NCBI GenBank assembly: GCA_022822325.1
Contig: JAJEBW010000036.1
Coordinates: 62,001 to 126,000, forward strand
Reading direction: 5' to 3'
Source: Gemmatimonadota bacterium
Lineage (GTDB): Bacteria; Gemmatimonadota; Gemmatimonadetes; Longimicrobiales; Gaopeijiaceae
DNA: 64,000 nucleotides
Shown: piece after piece, positions 33,618-43,533 of the stretch
How positions within the stretch are numbered: position 1 is the first letter of the stretch
How the letters are laid out: every line of letters starts with the position of its first letter
Made by a program: the position numbers and the translations under genes
The notes under the pieces: generated by a model
Told to the model about the DNA's origin: nothing
Database searches by the model: none
The model's input: the letters and a program-made list of their open reading frames with translations, nothing else

Positions 33618-35090
33618 CTACTCCCCCACCCGCCGCGAGAAGTTCCCGTGGACGCTGTAGCTCTCGACCCGGCCCGATTCGTCTCTGTGGAAGATGTAGG
33701 CCTCGCCCAGCTCGCCGTCGTCGCGCACTCGCCGGAAGGTGTCGCCCTCGATGCGCCGCAGCGTGCCCCGCGCCTCCGCCGGATTTCCGCTTGGCAGACC
33801 GAGCGTCGCCAGATCCTCGCCCCAGCGCAGGATGGCGGTCTCGCCCCAGGTCGATTCATAGAGGCCCTCGTACTCCGCCAGCGAGGCGGGCCGCGCGGCG
33901 CCGCCACCCGGGTTGGCCTGAATCGACTCCAGCGCCGCGCCCACCGTCGACATCATCCGCGACCACACGTCGGTCGGGTTGGCATGCGCGCTGATCATCG
34001 CGATCCCGGCCAGCTTCCTTTCGGGTTGCAACTGAAATGTCGTCCGGAATCCCGGGCAGCTTCCGCCGTGTCCCACCGTCCGCTCGCCACCGCGCTCCCC
34101 GACCGAGAATCCCAGCCCCCACATCGTGTCGAAGTCGGGATCGACCCAGTGCACGCGGTGCATCTCGCGCAGGGTGTTGACATCGAGAATCTCGCTTCCC
34201 CCGTTCTCGAGCAGCCGGAACTGCCACGAGGCCAGCTTCGCCAGATCCTCGACCGTCGATGAAAACCCCGCCGCCGGCGCAATCCCGTGGGCCTGGAAGA
34301 AGGGCGACTCGCTGCGTTCGCCATCGCGCTTGAGCCGTCCATAGCCGGTGGCGAAACGTCCGCCGCGGTGCTCCTCCGGGATGTCGGTGTAGGTGTCCGC
34401 CATGCCGAGCGGCTCGAGAATCCGCGTCCGCACATAGTCGTCGTAGCTCATCCCCGACGCCTCTTCCACGATCTGCCCCGCCAGCGCCATCCCCAGATTC
34501 GAGTACTGGAAGTAGTGCGAGCCCGGGTAGAGCGTCTCCTGCCGCGAGAGGCCGTCGATGATCTCGTCGCGAGTGGGGAAGGGGAAGTCGGGACCGGTCC
34601 AGTAGGGATGCGCCGATTCGCGCGGGAGCCCCGACGAGTGGGTCAGAATCCCCTCGACCGTGACCGGCGGACCCTCGGGGAAGGCCTGCTCCAGATTGTA
34701 CCAGGGAAGCAGCGCCGAGACCCGGTCGTCCAGCCGCAACTTCCCCTCGTCGCGCAACTGCATGACCCCGATCGAGGTGAAGAGCTTCGAGATCGAACAG
34801 ATCGAGTACATCGTGGCGGGCGTCGCCGGATCGCCGGACTCGGGATGCGCTTCGCCGTAGCCCCGCGCCCAGACCAGGTTCTGATCGTGAACCAGTCCGA
34901 CCGCAACGGAGGGGATCTTCTCGTAGTCCATCTTCGCGTCGAGCCACACCTCGAAGAGTTCGGCGGCCTGCTGGAAACGCGGATCCCGGGTCGGATCGGA
35001 TGCGGACTGCGCGCAGGCGGTCGCCGGGAGGAGGAGGAGGGGGAGGGGGAAGAGGGCGGCGGTGCGGGCGTGGCGGCGGCTCGGGCGCAT
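33618..35090 (-). CDS. exported serine hydrolase, beta-lactamase class C family
   Basis: 490 residues. The signal peptide LFPLPLLLLPATACAQ ends in a possible lipobox. The catalytic SxxK is SISK (Ser99-Lys102), followed by ILTHSSGLPRESAHP, the YxN motif in YFQYSNLGMALAG, and VGHGGSCPGFRTTFQL as the third active-site element (HxG). A C-terminal extension of about 100 residues (from LAEYEGLYESTWG) is a lipocalin-like strand domain often seen in this family. It is a distinct paralogue of the hydrolase at 10599-12005; they share only the core fold. ATG 35090 is chosen at the start of the signal peptide. It is likely to act on peptides or esters in the periplasm. Confidence 0.9.
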   Translation of the reverse strand: MRPSRRHARTAALFPLPLLLLPATACAQSASDPTRDPRFQQAAELFEVWLDAKMDYEKIPSVAVGLVHDQNLVWARGYGEAHPESGDPATPATMYSICSISKLFTSIGVMQLRDEGKLRLDDRVSALLPWYNLEQAFPEGPPVTVEGILTHSSGLPRESAHPYWTGPDFPFPTRDEIIDGLSRQETLYPGSHYFQYSNLGMALAGQIVEEASGMSYDDYVRTRILEPLGMADTYTDIPEEHRGGRFATGYGRLKRDGERSESPFFQAHGIAPAAGFSSTVEDLAKLASWQFRLLENGGSEILDVNTLREMHRVHWVDPDFDTMWGLGFSVGERGGERTVGHGGSCPGFRTTFQLQPERKLAGIAMISAHANPTDVWSRMMSTVGAALESIQANPGGGAARPASLAEYEGLYESTWGETAILRWGEDLATLGLPSGNPAEARGTLRRIEGDTFRRVRDDGELGEAYIFHRDESGRVESYSVHGNFSRRVGE

Positions 35091-35280
35091 GGGGCGGCCT
35101 CCTGGGGTGCGGGGCGGGGGGGATGGAAGGCGGGGCCTGATCCGTTCCATCCAAGATGAGGGCGCGGGTGGCGTCGTCGTCAAGCGGGCGGGCGGAGGTT
35201 GCGCGCGCGCAAGGAAGCCACCGGCCGGTTCACGCCGTCCGGGACGATCGCGACGAGCCGACCGGGGTCGGCCCTGGTCC

Positions 35281-36600
35281 TCAGTGGTCGCGCGAAGGAG
35301 CGGCCCGGGAGATGCGCCTCACCACCACCGTCTCGACCTCGAACTCGTCGCTCTCGACGAAGGCCGCGAGTCCCCCCGGACCGAACGCGGTCGGCATCGG
35401 CGTTCCGGCGGGGTAGCTGCCCAGGTAGCGGCCGTCGGGGGTCAGCAGGTCGATTGGGCCCGTCGCGGCCGGATCGGCGCCGTGCCGCTGCACCCAGATC
35501 GTCCCGTCGGGGCTCGTCTGGATGTCGCGGATCACGGGAAGCTCATGGTAGCACTGGGAAAGCTCCACCCTCCCGCGCAGCATGGCCAGCATGCGGTCGC
35601 CCAGGCGGAGCCGGTCGTCGATTCTGCGGAGATCCGCATCCATCTCGGCAAGATTGCGTTCCCGTTCCGCCGCGCAGGCGCGATCGGTCATGGGTTGGGG
35701 GAAGAGCGGCCGCGCGAGGATGCGCTCCACTTCGCCCTGCGCGTCCGCCACGCCGATCCGGTACGCCGACGAATCGGAGAAGACCACGCCGCCGCCGGGG
35801 AGCGCACCGGCCAGCAATGGCGGAACCAGCAACGTTTCGGGACGCATCGCGTTGGGCGTCGGACGGGCCACGGGCTCCAGCTCCGGTTCCCAGGCCATCG
35901 CCAAGGTGTCGGTTTGGACCCGCTCGCCCTTCAGCGACAGGCGCACGACCGGGCGTCCGCTCACCCGGTTTTCGTAGCCGCCCGCCAGCGCCACCGCGAT
36001 CGACATCGACATCACCGGACCATTGGGGATCAGCGCGTCGCCCGCCGCGGTCAGGTCGAGATCGTCCGGCATGATGGTGGCATTGCCCGGCAGGGAAACC
36101 GTGCGCTCGAATTCGCCGTCCCCGCCGAAGATGAGAAAGCCGTTGCGAGCCACATCGAAAACCACCACCCGCTCGTCCTCCCTGGCCCCGATCCACCGGG
36201 CGTCCTGGAATTCGCCGGGGCCCTCGCCCGCGCGGCCGTATTCGCGCAGCAGACCGCCACCCGGATCCACCACGACCACCCGCGACGCCAGCCGGTCGAG
36301 GATGTGCAGATTGCCGGTTCCATCGAAGGCCAGCCCGGCGATCTCCCCGAACTGCTCCCAATCGGCGCCGCTGATCCCTCCGATCCGGACGAGCTCGGTG
36401 AAGTCGGCAGCCAGCCAACGGTCCTCGGCGGGCAGCTCGATCACCTCCTGGGCGGCCGCGGGCCCCGCAGGCGGCAACAGGAGAAGGACGGACACGGGCG
36501 CCCAGCCCAACAACGCTACCGCAGGAGCCGCGCGCGACGGCCCGGTGCACTCGCGCATGCGAAGACTCGCACTACCGGTCATGTCGCGGCCGCGACTCAT
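35281..36600 (-). CDS. 6-bladed beta-propeller exported protein (tandem copy 3)
   Basis: About 440 residues. The signal region [16 protein letters not shown] is followed by [20 protein letters not shown]. Blade motifs include [38 protein letters not shown] and [20 protein letters not shown], and it ends [20 protein letters not shown]. Several starts exist: ATG 36600 has an upstream GGGGA, while ATG 36582 and 36558 sit closer to the signal peptide. With the first two the gene overlaps the stop of copy 2. This is the last of three tandem, same-strand propellers with the same post-signal motif. The ligand is unknown; it is probably periplasmic or surface-exposed. Confidence 0.85.
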   Translation of the reverse strand: MSRGRDMTGSASLRMRECTGPSRAAPAVALLGWAPVSVLLLLPPAGPAAAQEVIELPAEDRWLAADFTELVRIGGISGADWEQFGEIAGLAFDGTGNLHILDRLASRVVVVDPGGGLLREYGRAGEGPGEFQDARWIGAREDERVVVFDVARNGFLIFGGDGEFERTVSLPGNATIMPDDLDLTAAGDALIPNGPVMSMSIAVALAGGYENRVSGRPVVRLSLKGERVQTDTLAMAWEPELEPVARPTPNAMRPETLLVPPLLAGALPGGGVVFSDSSAYRIGVADAQGEVERILARPLFPQPMTDRACAAERERNLAEMDADLRRIDDRLRLGDRMLAMLRGRVELSQCYHELPVIRDIQTSPDGTIWVQRHGADPAATGPIDLLTPDGRYLGSYPAGTPMPTAFGPGGLAAFVESDEFEVETVVVRRISRAAPSRDH

Positions 36601-37951
36601 CGCTCCGTATCCCCGCAGGGTCCGCATCCCCGGGACTGCCGGTCAACCGCATTCGGCTCACTCGCACCGTGTACTGCCCCAGCTCGCCGGTTTCGACAAA
36701 GGCCACGAGTCCGCCGGGTCCGAAGGCATCGGGCATGGGCGTGTCGGCCGGAAGGCTGCCCAGGTAGCGGCCATCGGGGGTGAGCACATCGATCGGTCCG
36801 TCGCTGGAAGGTCGATCGCCCCGGCGCCGAACCCAGATCTCGCCCTCCCAGGTGGTGCGCAGATCGAGGACGACCGGCACCTCTTCGGCGGCGGCCCGCG
36901 CTTCGAGGGATGCCCGCTGACTTCTCAGACCGCCCTCGACGATCATTTCGTCCGGGATCAGGCCCTCGATCGGATTGCCCGCTCCATCCACAACCCTCGA
37001 TGCCCGGCGGAACGTCGCCACCGCCGTAAGCGCGAACTCATCGAGCCGGCGTTCGATCTCTTCCTCGACAATGCGATCGGTGACGGGCTCCGGGGCAAAG
37101 GGACGGGACAGGATGCGCGCGATTCCGCCGGACGCGTCGGTGACCTTGACGCTGTACGCCGACGAATCCGAAAAGGCGATGCCCCCGCCCGGAAGCGTGC
37201 CCAGGAAAAGACCGGGATCGAAGATGCGGGGAGGTGGCGTCGTCTCGCCGGTGCCGATCGTGCGATTGCCGATGCGAAACTCGATCGGTTCGGGAGTCGG
37301 GGGCGCCCAGGCGTAGGCGAAGGCTTCCTGCGCCAGATCGTCGTCTTCCAGCTTCAGCCGCAGGATGGAGCGCGTGCCCGGCGGATCCTTCGATTCCTCG
37401 GGTTGCATGGGCAGGTATCGGGCCATGTTGGCGGAGGAAAGGATGATCGCGTCGCTGCCGCCCCGGTCGGCGTGGAATGCGCCATGAATGCCCAGCAGGT
37501 CGTTCCCGACGCGGACGCCGCGGTCGAAGGCGCCGTCGCCGTGGAAGATCTGGAAGAAGCGGTGCCGGGGAATGTCCGCGACCACGATGCGACCGTCCGG
37601 CAAGACGGCCAGGTAGCGCGGAAAGTCGAACTCGCCGGGACCGCCTCCGGGGCGGCCGATCCTCCCGGCCAAAGCGCCCTCGCCGTCCACCACCAGGATG
37701 TTTCGCGCGTCGATGTCCAGCAGAAAGAGGTTGCCTTCACCGTCGAAGGCCGAGGATTGGATCTTCCCGAAGTGCTGCCACTCCGGCGCGTCCAGCGACC
37801 CGAGACCGAAGACATTCTCCATCTCGACCGACAGCGGCCGGTCCTCGGCGGGCAGCTCCACGACTTCCTGGGCGGCAGCGGTCGCGGCCAGGACGGTCAG
37901 CGATCCCGCCACTGCCCACCGCGCAATCACGAATCTGCTCATCGGATCCAT
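36572..37951 (-). CDS. 6-bladed beta-propeller exported protein (tandem copy 2)
   Basis: 459 residues from ATG 37951, with GAGGAG eight bases upstream. Signal peptide [16 protein letters not shown], then [20 protein letters not shown]. Blades: [57 protein letters not shown]. It closes [20 protein letters not shown]. The pattern SDSSAY plus [19 protein letters not shown] recurs in all three neighbours, so these are duplicates of one gene that have diverged. It overlaps copy 3 at its 3' end and lies 71 bp after copy 1, consistent with one transcript. Confidence 0.87.
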   Translation of the reverse strand: MDPMSRFVIARWAVAGSLTVLAATAAAQEVVELPAEDRPLSVEMENVFGLGSLDAPEWQHFGKIQSSAFDGEGNLFLLDIDARNILVVDGEGALAGRIGRPGGGPGEFDFPRYLAVLPDGRIVVADIPRHRFFQIFHGDGAFDRGVRVGNDLLGIHGAFHADRGGSDAIILSSANMARYLPMQPEESKDPPGTRSILRLKLEDDDLAQEAFAYAWAPPTPEPIEFRIGNRTIGTGETTPPPRIFDPGLFLGTLPGGGIAFSDSSAYSVKVTDASGGIARILSRPFAPEPVTDRIVEEEIERRLDEFALTAVATFRRASRVVDGAGNPIEGLIPDEMIVEGGLRSQRASLEARAAAEEVPVVLDLRTTWEGEIWVRRRGDRPSSDGPIDVLTPDGRYLGSLPADTPMPDAFGPGGLVAFVETGELGQYTVRVSRMRLTGSPGDADPAGIRSDESRPRHDR

Positions 37952-38022
37952 TCCTTCCACTCCTCGTTAGTTCAGGTCCATTTAGTTCAGGTTCATCAGT
38001 TCAGGTCCATCGGTGCAGGTCG

Positions 38023-39345
38023 TCAGTTCACGCCTTCCGGCAAACGCCGCACCACCACCGTCCGCACCCCCAGCTCGTCCTCTTCGATGAACGCCGCCAG
38101 CCCCTCCGGGCCGAATGCGGCCGGCATCCGGATCGCCCCCGCCCGATAGCTGCCCAGGTACCGTCCCTCCATCGCCAGCAGGTCGATCGGGCCCTCGTCG
38201 TCGCCGGGATCCTCGCCGCGCCGCTGCACCCAGATGCGGCCATTCCAGGTGGTGGCGAGATCGCGCACGATTGAGATCTCGTCGAAGAACTCGAGGTTGG
38301 CGATTCGCTCGCGGGCCCGGGCCGGAACCGATCCGGAGACCACGACCCCATTCACCGTCCTTCGCGGTCCTTCTCCGGAAGACTCTTCCAGCTCCCGCAA
38401 CTGGCGATCCTTCTCGTTTGCGATCACGCGATCGGTGACGGGCTCGGGATCGAGGGGCCGCCGGAGGATCCTCCACACGCCCGCGTCCGGCCGCGCAATC
38501 TTGATCGCGTAGGCCGACGAATCCGAGAAGGCGACGCTTCCATCCGGCAACGCGCCGGGAAGCATCTTCGGTCCGAACACCCGCGGCGGCGGAAGACGAA
38601 TCCCCAGCGCCAGCCGGCGGTCCCGCGCGTCCGGCCAATTCCCCTCCTGCGGCAGCCAGCCCTCGGCCACGGTGTCCTTCCTGGCCTCGTCGCCGGTCAG
38701 CAGGATGCGCTCGACGGGGCGCGACATGTGCGGAGCGGGCTCTCCGGCATCGGCGCTTGCGGAAAAGGAGGATGAGAGCAACGGGGCGCCCACCGCCGAG
38801 AAGATCGCCTCGCCGCCTGGGCCGGGCAGAAGATCGGTGATGAACAGGGCCCCCGGTTCAGGCCTCATCCGCACCATGCGTTCGAACTCTCCGTCGGCGG
38901 CAAAGATGTGGTAGGCGCGGTGCCCCCTGTCCGCCAGGACCGCCCGTCCGTCCCGCATGATCGCCAGTCCATCCGCATTGCGAAACTCCCCCGGCCCCTC
39001 GCCCGCTCTGCCGAAGGCGTGCAGGAAGTCGCCCCGGGGTCCCGCCACCGTGACGCGGTCGGCCTGGTTATCGAAGACGAACAACCGGCCCGCGCCGTCG
39101 AACCCGACCAGACGCACCCGTCCGAACTGCTCCCAGTCCGCCCCGTCGATCCCGCCGACGCGGTAGACCTCCTCGAACTCGGGCTCCAGCCAGCGGTCTT
39201 CGCCCGGAAGCTCGACGACTTCCTGGGCCGCGGCGGTTCCCGCGGACGCCAGCGCCAGTCCCGCGATCCCGAGCGCGCCCGCCAGTCCCCCGGCCAGCGG
39301 CGTTCCGCCCAGCCCGGGTCCCCTCCTCATCCAGCGATTCCTCAT
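38023..39345 (-). CDS. 6-bladed beta-propeller exported protein (tandem copy 1)
   Basis: 440 residues from ATG 39345, which has a strong GGAGGTCGGAGA site. Signal peptide ending [12 protein letters not shown], then [20 protein letters not shown]. Blades: [58 protein letters not shown]; the end is [20 protein letters not shown]. It is the first gene of the three-copy array and shares the [16 protein letters not shown] helix-like insert with copies 2 and 3. The intergenic space to copy 2 carries short repeated stretches (three copies of TTCAGGTCCAT-like sequence around 37970-38010). Confidence 0.88.
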   Translation of the reverse strand: MRNRWMRRGPGLGGTPLAGGLAGALGIAGLALASAGTAAAQEVVELPGEDRWLEPEFEEVYRVGGIDGADWEQFGRVRLVGFDGAGRLFVFDNQADRVTVAGPRGDFLHAFGRAGEGPGEFRNADGLAIMRDGRAVLADRGHRAYHIFAADGEFERMVRMRPEPGALFITDLLPGPGGEAIFSAVGAPLLSSSFSASADAGEPAPHMSRPVERILLTGDEARKDTVAEGWLPQEGNWPDARDRRLALGIRLPPPRVFGPKMLPGALPDGSVAFSDSSAYAIKIARPDAGVWRILRRPLDPEPVTDRVIANEKDRQLRELEESSGEGPRRTVNGVVVSGSVPARARERIANLEFFDEISIVRDLATTWNGRIWVQRRGEDPGDDEGPIDLLAMEGRYLGSYRAGAIRMPAAFGPEGLAAFIEEDELGVRTVVVRRLPEGVN

Positions 39346-39514
39346 TCTCCGACCTCCGTGGTTGCGCCGCGCCATGATCCGTGATTCATGCGCGGCCTCC
39401 GTTGATTCCGCCGTTGTCGGCGTCCGACCCGACCGCCCTCTGCAATCTGTTCGCGACCCCCGACTTGGGGCCACTTCCCGCAGGGTCCGCCGCCAACCCC
39501 GTTTGGACTCCCGA

Positions 39515-41095
39515 TCACGCCTCCGGGTTGCCCGCTCCCGCCACCGCCGCTCCGCCTCTGTCCGGCTCCTGAAGCGCTTTGCCCCGGCCCCACCGTCCAT
39601 ACAAAGCGCCCAGCCCCCACCCCACCGCCAGCACGATCGCCGCCAGCGCGACCCAACGCATCGCCAGCGCACCGGCCGCGGTCCCCGTCGCCGGCCAGCG
39701 GAAGTCATAGGCCGAGAAGACCGTCCACCGCTCCGCCATCCAGTGCCAGCTCGTGTGTGCCACCAGCGCTGAAGCCAGAATCCCCGCCACCCGCGGCCGC
39801 GGCGCCTTCGCCAGGATCAGCGCCAGCGCCGGGACCATGATCAGCAGCGCGAAGAGTTGCCCGAGTTCCACTCCCACATTGAAGCCGAGCAGCGATGACC
39901 AGAGGTGCGATCCCGCGAATTGGAGCGATTCGCGCAGAAGGAATGAGAAGCCGAAGCCATGCACAAGGCCGAAGCCGAAGGCCCAGATCCACCGCCGCTG
40001 CACCGTGCGCCCGACGATGTTCTCGAGCGCCATGAAGACGATCGAGGCCGCGATCAGCATCTCGATCAGGGGAGGAAACCAGAGCGCGTTCGGCGCCAGC
40101 CCCATCACCGACGCCCCCAGAGTGATCGAGTGCGCCGCCGTGAAGGCCGTCACGACCTTGACAAGCGGAATGACCCGCCGCAGCGGAATCACCAGGCAGA
40201 GCAGGAAGAGGAGGTGGTCGATTCCGTCCAGGATATGCGCGAATCCCAGCGCCACAAAGCGCAGAAAGGCCTGATGCCAGCGCGGATCCAGGCGCACGCG
40301 ACCCGGATTGCCGGTGTACTGGAAGACCCGTTCGGCGCCGTCGGGGGTGACAAATCGCAGCACCGTTGTTGTCCGAAGCCCCAGATGCGCCCAGCGCGGA
40401 TCAATCGAGAAGCGCGCGTCCTCCGACGAAACCGGCGTGGTCAGCGTCACATCCAGCATCGCCTGTTCGAGCACCAGATCGATTCCATCGGCCAGCGGGG
40501 GAGCGCTCATGTGGGCCAGCGCGCGCTCGTAGTCCGCAAAGGAGGGGTCCGAGGGCAGCGAGATCCGCGTGGCCGTTACCGCCGGAGCGGGCAATGCAAT
40601 ATCCGAATTGACCGAACTCCCAGCCCCCGCGCCCTCCTCGAAGAGCGTCACATATCCCGCAATCCAGAGCTGCGCCAGATCGGGCAGCATCTCGGTGGCC
40701 TCGGCGATCTCGACATATCCGGGCCCGCGCACCGGAAAGTCCACATCGCGCATCGAGGTCAGCGGCACCCGCAGGATCAGGCGCAGCACCCCCTCCTCGG
40801 CCTTCGCAAAGGCCCGCACTACCACATCGGCGGGGATGTCGTGCGGAGCGGGTTCGGCGTTCGCGGCGAAAGGCGCGCCGGGCGCGAGATCCATGCCGGG
40901 GACAGGCAGCTCGCCGGGAGACCAACCCACGGAAAACAGGGGATGGGGGAGCCGCGTGGTTTCCGCCATCGACGGCGCGGCCAGGGTGGCAAGCCCCACG
41001 CTCAGAGCGACCGCTCCCGCGCGGCCAGGTCGGCCCGGCCCCCTCCATCGCCGCATCCGGCCGCCCCCCGGATCCGGCCACCGGAACCCCGTCAT
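39515..41095 (-). CDS. HupE/UreJ-family membrane protein with exported N-terminal domain
   Basis: 526 residues from ATG 41095 (GGAGG seven bases upstream). After a signal peptide ending LAAPSMAE, residues about 35-300 form a beta-rich extracytoplasmic domain. The C-terminal part matches the HupE/UreJ_2 domain: [52 protein letters not shown], and further helices to GGLGALYG-like ends. The conserved His residues ([19 protein letters not shown]) are the family's likely metal or proton path. HupE/UreJ proteins are associated with nickel uptake, but no hydrogenase or urease gene is nearby, so the transported ion is uncertain. It is divergent from the NHL lipoprotein. Confidence 0.87.
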   Translation of the reverse strand: MTGFRWPDPGGGRMRRWRGPGRPGRAGAVALSVGLATLAAPSMAETTRLPHPLFSVGWSPGELPVPGMDLAPGAPFAANAEPAPHDIPADVVVRAFAKAEEGVLRLILRVPLTSMRDVDFPVRGPGYVEIAEATEMLPDLAQLWIAGYVTLFEEGAGAGSSVNSDIALPAPAVTATRISLPSDPSFADYERALAHMSAPPLADGIDLVLEQAMLDVTLTTPVSSEDARFSIDPRWAHLGLRTTTVLRFVTPDGAERVFQYTGNPGRVRLDPRWHQAFLRFVALGFAHILDGIDHLLFLLCLVIPLRRVIPLVKVVTAFTAAHSITLGASVMGLAPNALWFPPLIEMLIAASIVFMALENIVGRTVQRRWIWAFGFGLVHGFGFSFLLRESLQFAGSHLWSSLLGFNVGVELGQLFALLIMVPALALILAKAPRPRVAGILASALVAHTSWHWMAERWTVFSAYDFRWPATGTAAGALAMRWVALAAIVLAVGWGLGALYGRWGRGKALQEPDRGGAAVAGAGNPEA

Positions 41096-41513
41096 CCGGC
41101 GCCTCCGGCCATTGCTTCGCCCGCCAGGCGGTCGCATTCCATCGTCCGGCACGCATTCAGCCGACTCCGTGCGGAGAGTCCGGCCGCCACTCCCCTTGCC
41201 ATTCATTCCGCTTCCGTTCATGCCGCTCTTCCCTCCGTCGATTCCTTGTCCAGCGCGCTTTCGCTCGCAAACGCGGGCGGCCTCGCAAATCCGGGCGACC
41301 AGGCCGCCGAAATCCCCCGCCGACCGGAGTCGGTTCGGCATTTCACCGCACGCCCGGCCCCGGACCGGCCCCTCGTCCACCGCCAATCTCGCCGCCCCCC
41401 TTGCGGCCGCCGCTCTTTCATCATCGGCCTGGGCGCCCTACTTTGCCCGTCTGGAAAATCCAGGCGCCCATTCGCAAACGGCAAGAAGCCGAGATCACAT
41501 GGAGAAAGGTCAG
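41096..41513. other. divergent intergenic region with nested inverted repeats
   Basis: These 418 bases separate two divergent genes. Close to the NHL gene, TGGGCGCC (41430-41437) and GGCGCCCA (41463-41470) form 8-bp arms around 25 bases, and the inner right part CTGGA-AAA-TCCAG (41451-41463) is a second small hairpin. They lie about 45-85 bases before the chosen start and could be an operator or leader structure. No other gene is seen; open frames here translate to low-complexity sequence. Confidence 0.4.
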
Positions 41514-42740
41514 ATGGAGAACGGACCAATGAACCACAAACCAGCGCAGCACAGACCAGCCAGGCGCGGCGCCCTCGTCGCCGCCGCCCTCATCGTCGCG
41601 GTCATCGCCGCCTGCGAGGCCCAGGACCGGATGGCCGAGGCCAACGGCCAGGATGCGGACGCCGTCATGGCCCCGGCCTTCGAGGTCGATCCCTTCTGGC
41701 CCAGGCCGCTTCCGGACCACATGGTGCTCGGTTCCGCGATCGGGGTCGGGGTCGATTCGCGCGACCACGTCTTCATCGTGCACCGCGGCAACCTCACCGA
41801 GCGCACCGAGGGGGGCGCCGACGCGGATCCGCCGATCGGGGAGTGCTGCCGCGCCGCGCCGCCGGTCCTCGAGTTCGATCCGGAGGGCAATCTCGTGAAT
41901 GCCTGGGGCGGTCCATCGGACGAATATGTGTGGCCGGCTTCCAATCACGGCATCACCGTCGACCACATGGACAACATCTGGATCGGGGGCAACGGGCCGA
42001 ACGACACCCACATCCTCAAGTTCTCGCGCGATGGGCAGTTCCTGGCGTCCTACGGCGAACCCGAGGCCGGACCCGTGGACAGCCACAGCACCACGCGCTT
42101 CAACCGGGTCGCCAAGCTCGCCTTCGACGCCGAGGCCAACGAAGCCTATCTGGCCGACGGCTACGGGGGGCGCCGCGTGGCCGTCCTCGACGCCTCCACC
42201 GGCGAGTTCAAGCGCTACTGGGGCGCCTACGGCAACGAGCCCGACGATGCCCGCACCCCGCCCTACGACCCCGACGCGCCGCTCATCCAGCAGTTCCGGA
42301 CACCCGTCCACTGCGCCGATCCCTCGCGCGACGGTCACGTTTACGTATGCGACCGTCCCAACAACCGCATTCAGGTCTTCCGCACCGACGGCACCTTCGT
42401 GGACGAGGTGCAGTTGGCGCCGCGCACCCTGGGCGACGGTTCGACCTGGGATGTGGCCTTCTCGCGCGACCCGGAGCAGAAGTACATGTACGTGGCCGAC
42501 GGCAAGAACATGCGCGTCTATGTGCTGGACCGGCTGAACCTGGACGTTCTGACCAGCTTCGGCGACGGCGGACGCCAGCCGGGCCTTTTCTTCGCCGTCC
42601 ACTCGATCGCGACCGATTCCCAGGGGAACATCTACACGACCGAAACCTACGAAGGGAAGCGCGTCCAGAAGTTCATCCACAAGGGACTCGCTCCGGTGAC
42701 GGCCATGCACCAGGGCGCGCCCTGGCCGTCGGCGAACTGA
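41514..42740 (+). CDS. NHL-repeat lipoprotein
   Basis: 408 residues. ATG 41514 follows GGAGAAAGGTCAG; ATG 41499 and 41529 are also possible. A lipobox occurs in ALIVAVIAAC. The body is an NHL-type six-bladed propeller: IGVGVDSRDHVFIVHRGNL, ASNHGITVDHMDNIWIGGNG, AKLAFDAEANEAYLADGYGG, CADPSRDGHVYVCDRPNNRI and IATDSQGNIYTTETYEGKRV. Related propellers include peptidylglycine amidating lyases, but the catalytic residues were not checked, so no enzyme is claimed. This is a different propeller subfamily from the QEVxELP group. It is the first of three lipoprotein genes on the plus strand. Confidence 0.88.
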   Translation: MENGPMNHKPAQHRPARRGALVAAALIVAVIAACEAQDRMAEANGQDADAVMAPAFEVDPFWPRPLPDHMVLGSAIGVGVDSRDHVFIVHRGNLTERTEGGADADPPIGECCRAAPPVLEFDPEGNLVNAWGGPSDEYVWPASNHGITVDHMDNIWIGGNGPNDTHILKFSRDGQFLASYGEPEAGPVDSHSTTRFNRVAKLAFDAEANEAYLADGYGGRRVAVLDASTGEFKRYWGAYGNEPDDARTPPYDPDAPLIQQFRTPVHCADPSRDGHVYVCDRPNNRIQVFRTDGTFVDEVQLAPRTLGDGSTWDVAFSRDPEQKYMYVADGKNMRVYVLDRLNLDVLTSFGDGGRQPGLFFAVHSIATDSQGNIYTTETYEGKRVQKFIHKGLAPVTAMHQGAPWPSAN

Positions 42741-42804
42741 TGGGGGCAAACATGGTGAACCCATAACGGGAACCATCGTACACCCGCACGAAAGGAACCA
42801 GACC

Positions 42805-43533
42805 ATGCCCCACATTCTCAATTGCCGATTCGATGCTCGCCGCTCCGCCCACGGCCGCTTTGCCATCGGGGCCGCTATCGTGGCTGTTGCCGCCGCCGGT
42901 TGCACCCAGGGGAATGGGGAAGCCGAGGCCGAGAACGAGATGGCCGCGCAGTCCCCGATGACCTTCTTCATCACCAGCGCGGGGCCGGGCGATGGCGCCA
43001 ATCTGGGTGGCCTGGAAGGGGCCGACGCCCACTGCGAGACGCTGGCGGCAGCGGTCGGGGCGGGGGCACGGGGGTGGGCGGCCTACCTCAGCACGATCAA
43101 CGAAGACGGAACCGCGGCGGTGCACGCGCGCGACCGGATTGGGGCGGGGCCGTGGCACAACCAGGCTGGGGCGCTGATCGCCAACAGTGTGGACGAGCTC
43201 CACTCCGAGGCCGCCAATCTCACAAAGGAGTCGATCCTGACCGAGATGGGCGAGATGGTGAACGGGCGCGGCGACGACCCCAACATGCACGACATCCTGA
43301 CCGGATCGCAGATGGACGGCACCGCCTTCACCGGCGAGGGCTACGACAACTGCATGAACTGGACAAGCAACGACGACGAGGGCAGCGCGGCCGTGGGTCA
43401 CCACGATCGCATCGGCGGCGGCCAGAATCCGACCTCCTGGAACTCGGCCCACGGATCGCGCGGATGCGGCCAGACGAACCTCCAGGCGACCGGCGGCAAC
43501 GGCTTCTACTACTGCTTCGCGGCGGGCAACTGA
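42805..43533 (+). CDS. endostatin/lectin-like lipoprotein
   Basis: 242 residues with lipobox VAVAAAGC. The mature domain has the pattern of bacterial endostatin-like (collagenase NC10, C-type-lectin fold) proteins: FFITSAGPGDGANLGGLEGA, HCETLAAA, WAAYLSTINEDG, HARDRIGAGPWHN, NLTKESIL, HDILTGSQMDG, NCMNWTSNDDEG, and SWNSAHGSRGCGQTNL ending in FYYCFAAG. Cysteines fall at the positions expected for disulfides. Such domains probably bind a surface ligand; none is known here. The stop overlaps the start of the creatininase-like gene (TGATG). Confidence 0.85.
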   Translation: MPHILNCRFDARRSAHGRFAIGAAIVAVAAAGCTQGNGEAEAENEMAAQSPMTFFITSAGPGDGANLGGLEGADAHCETLAAAVGAGARGWAAYLSTINEDGTAAVHARDRIGAGPWHNQAGALIANSVDELHSEAANLTKESILTEMGEMVNGRGDDPNMHDILTGSQMDGTAFTGEGYDNCMNWTSNDDEGSAAVGHHDRIGGGQNPTSWNSAHGSRGCGQTNLQATGGNGFYYCFAAGN

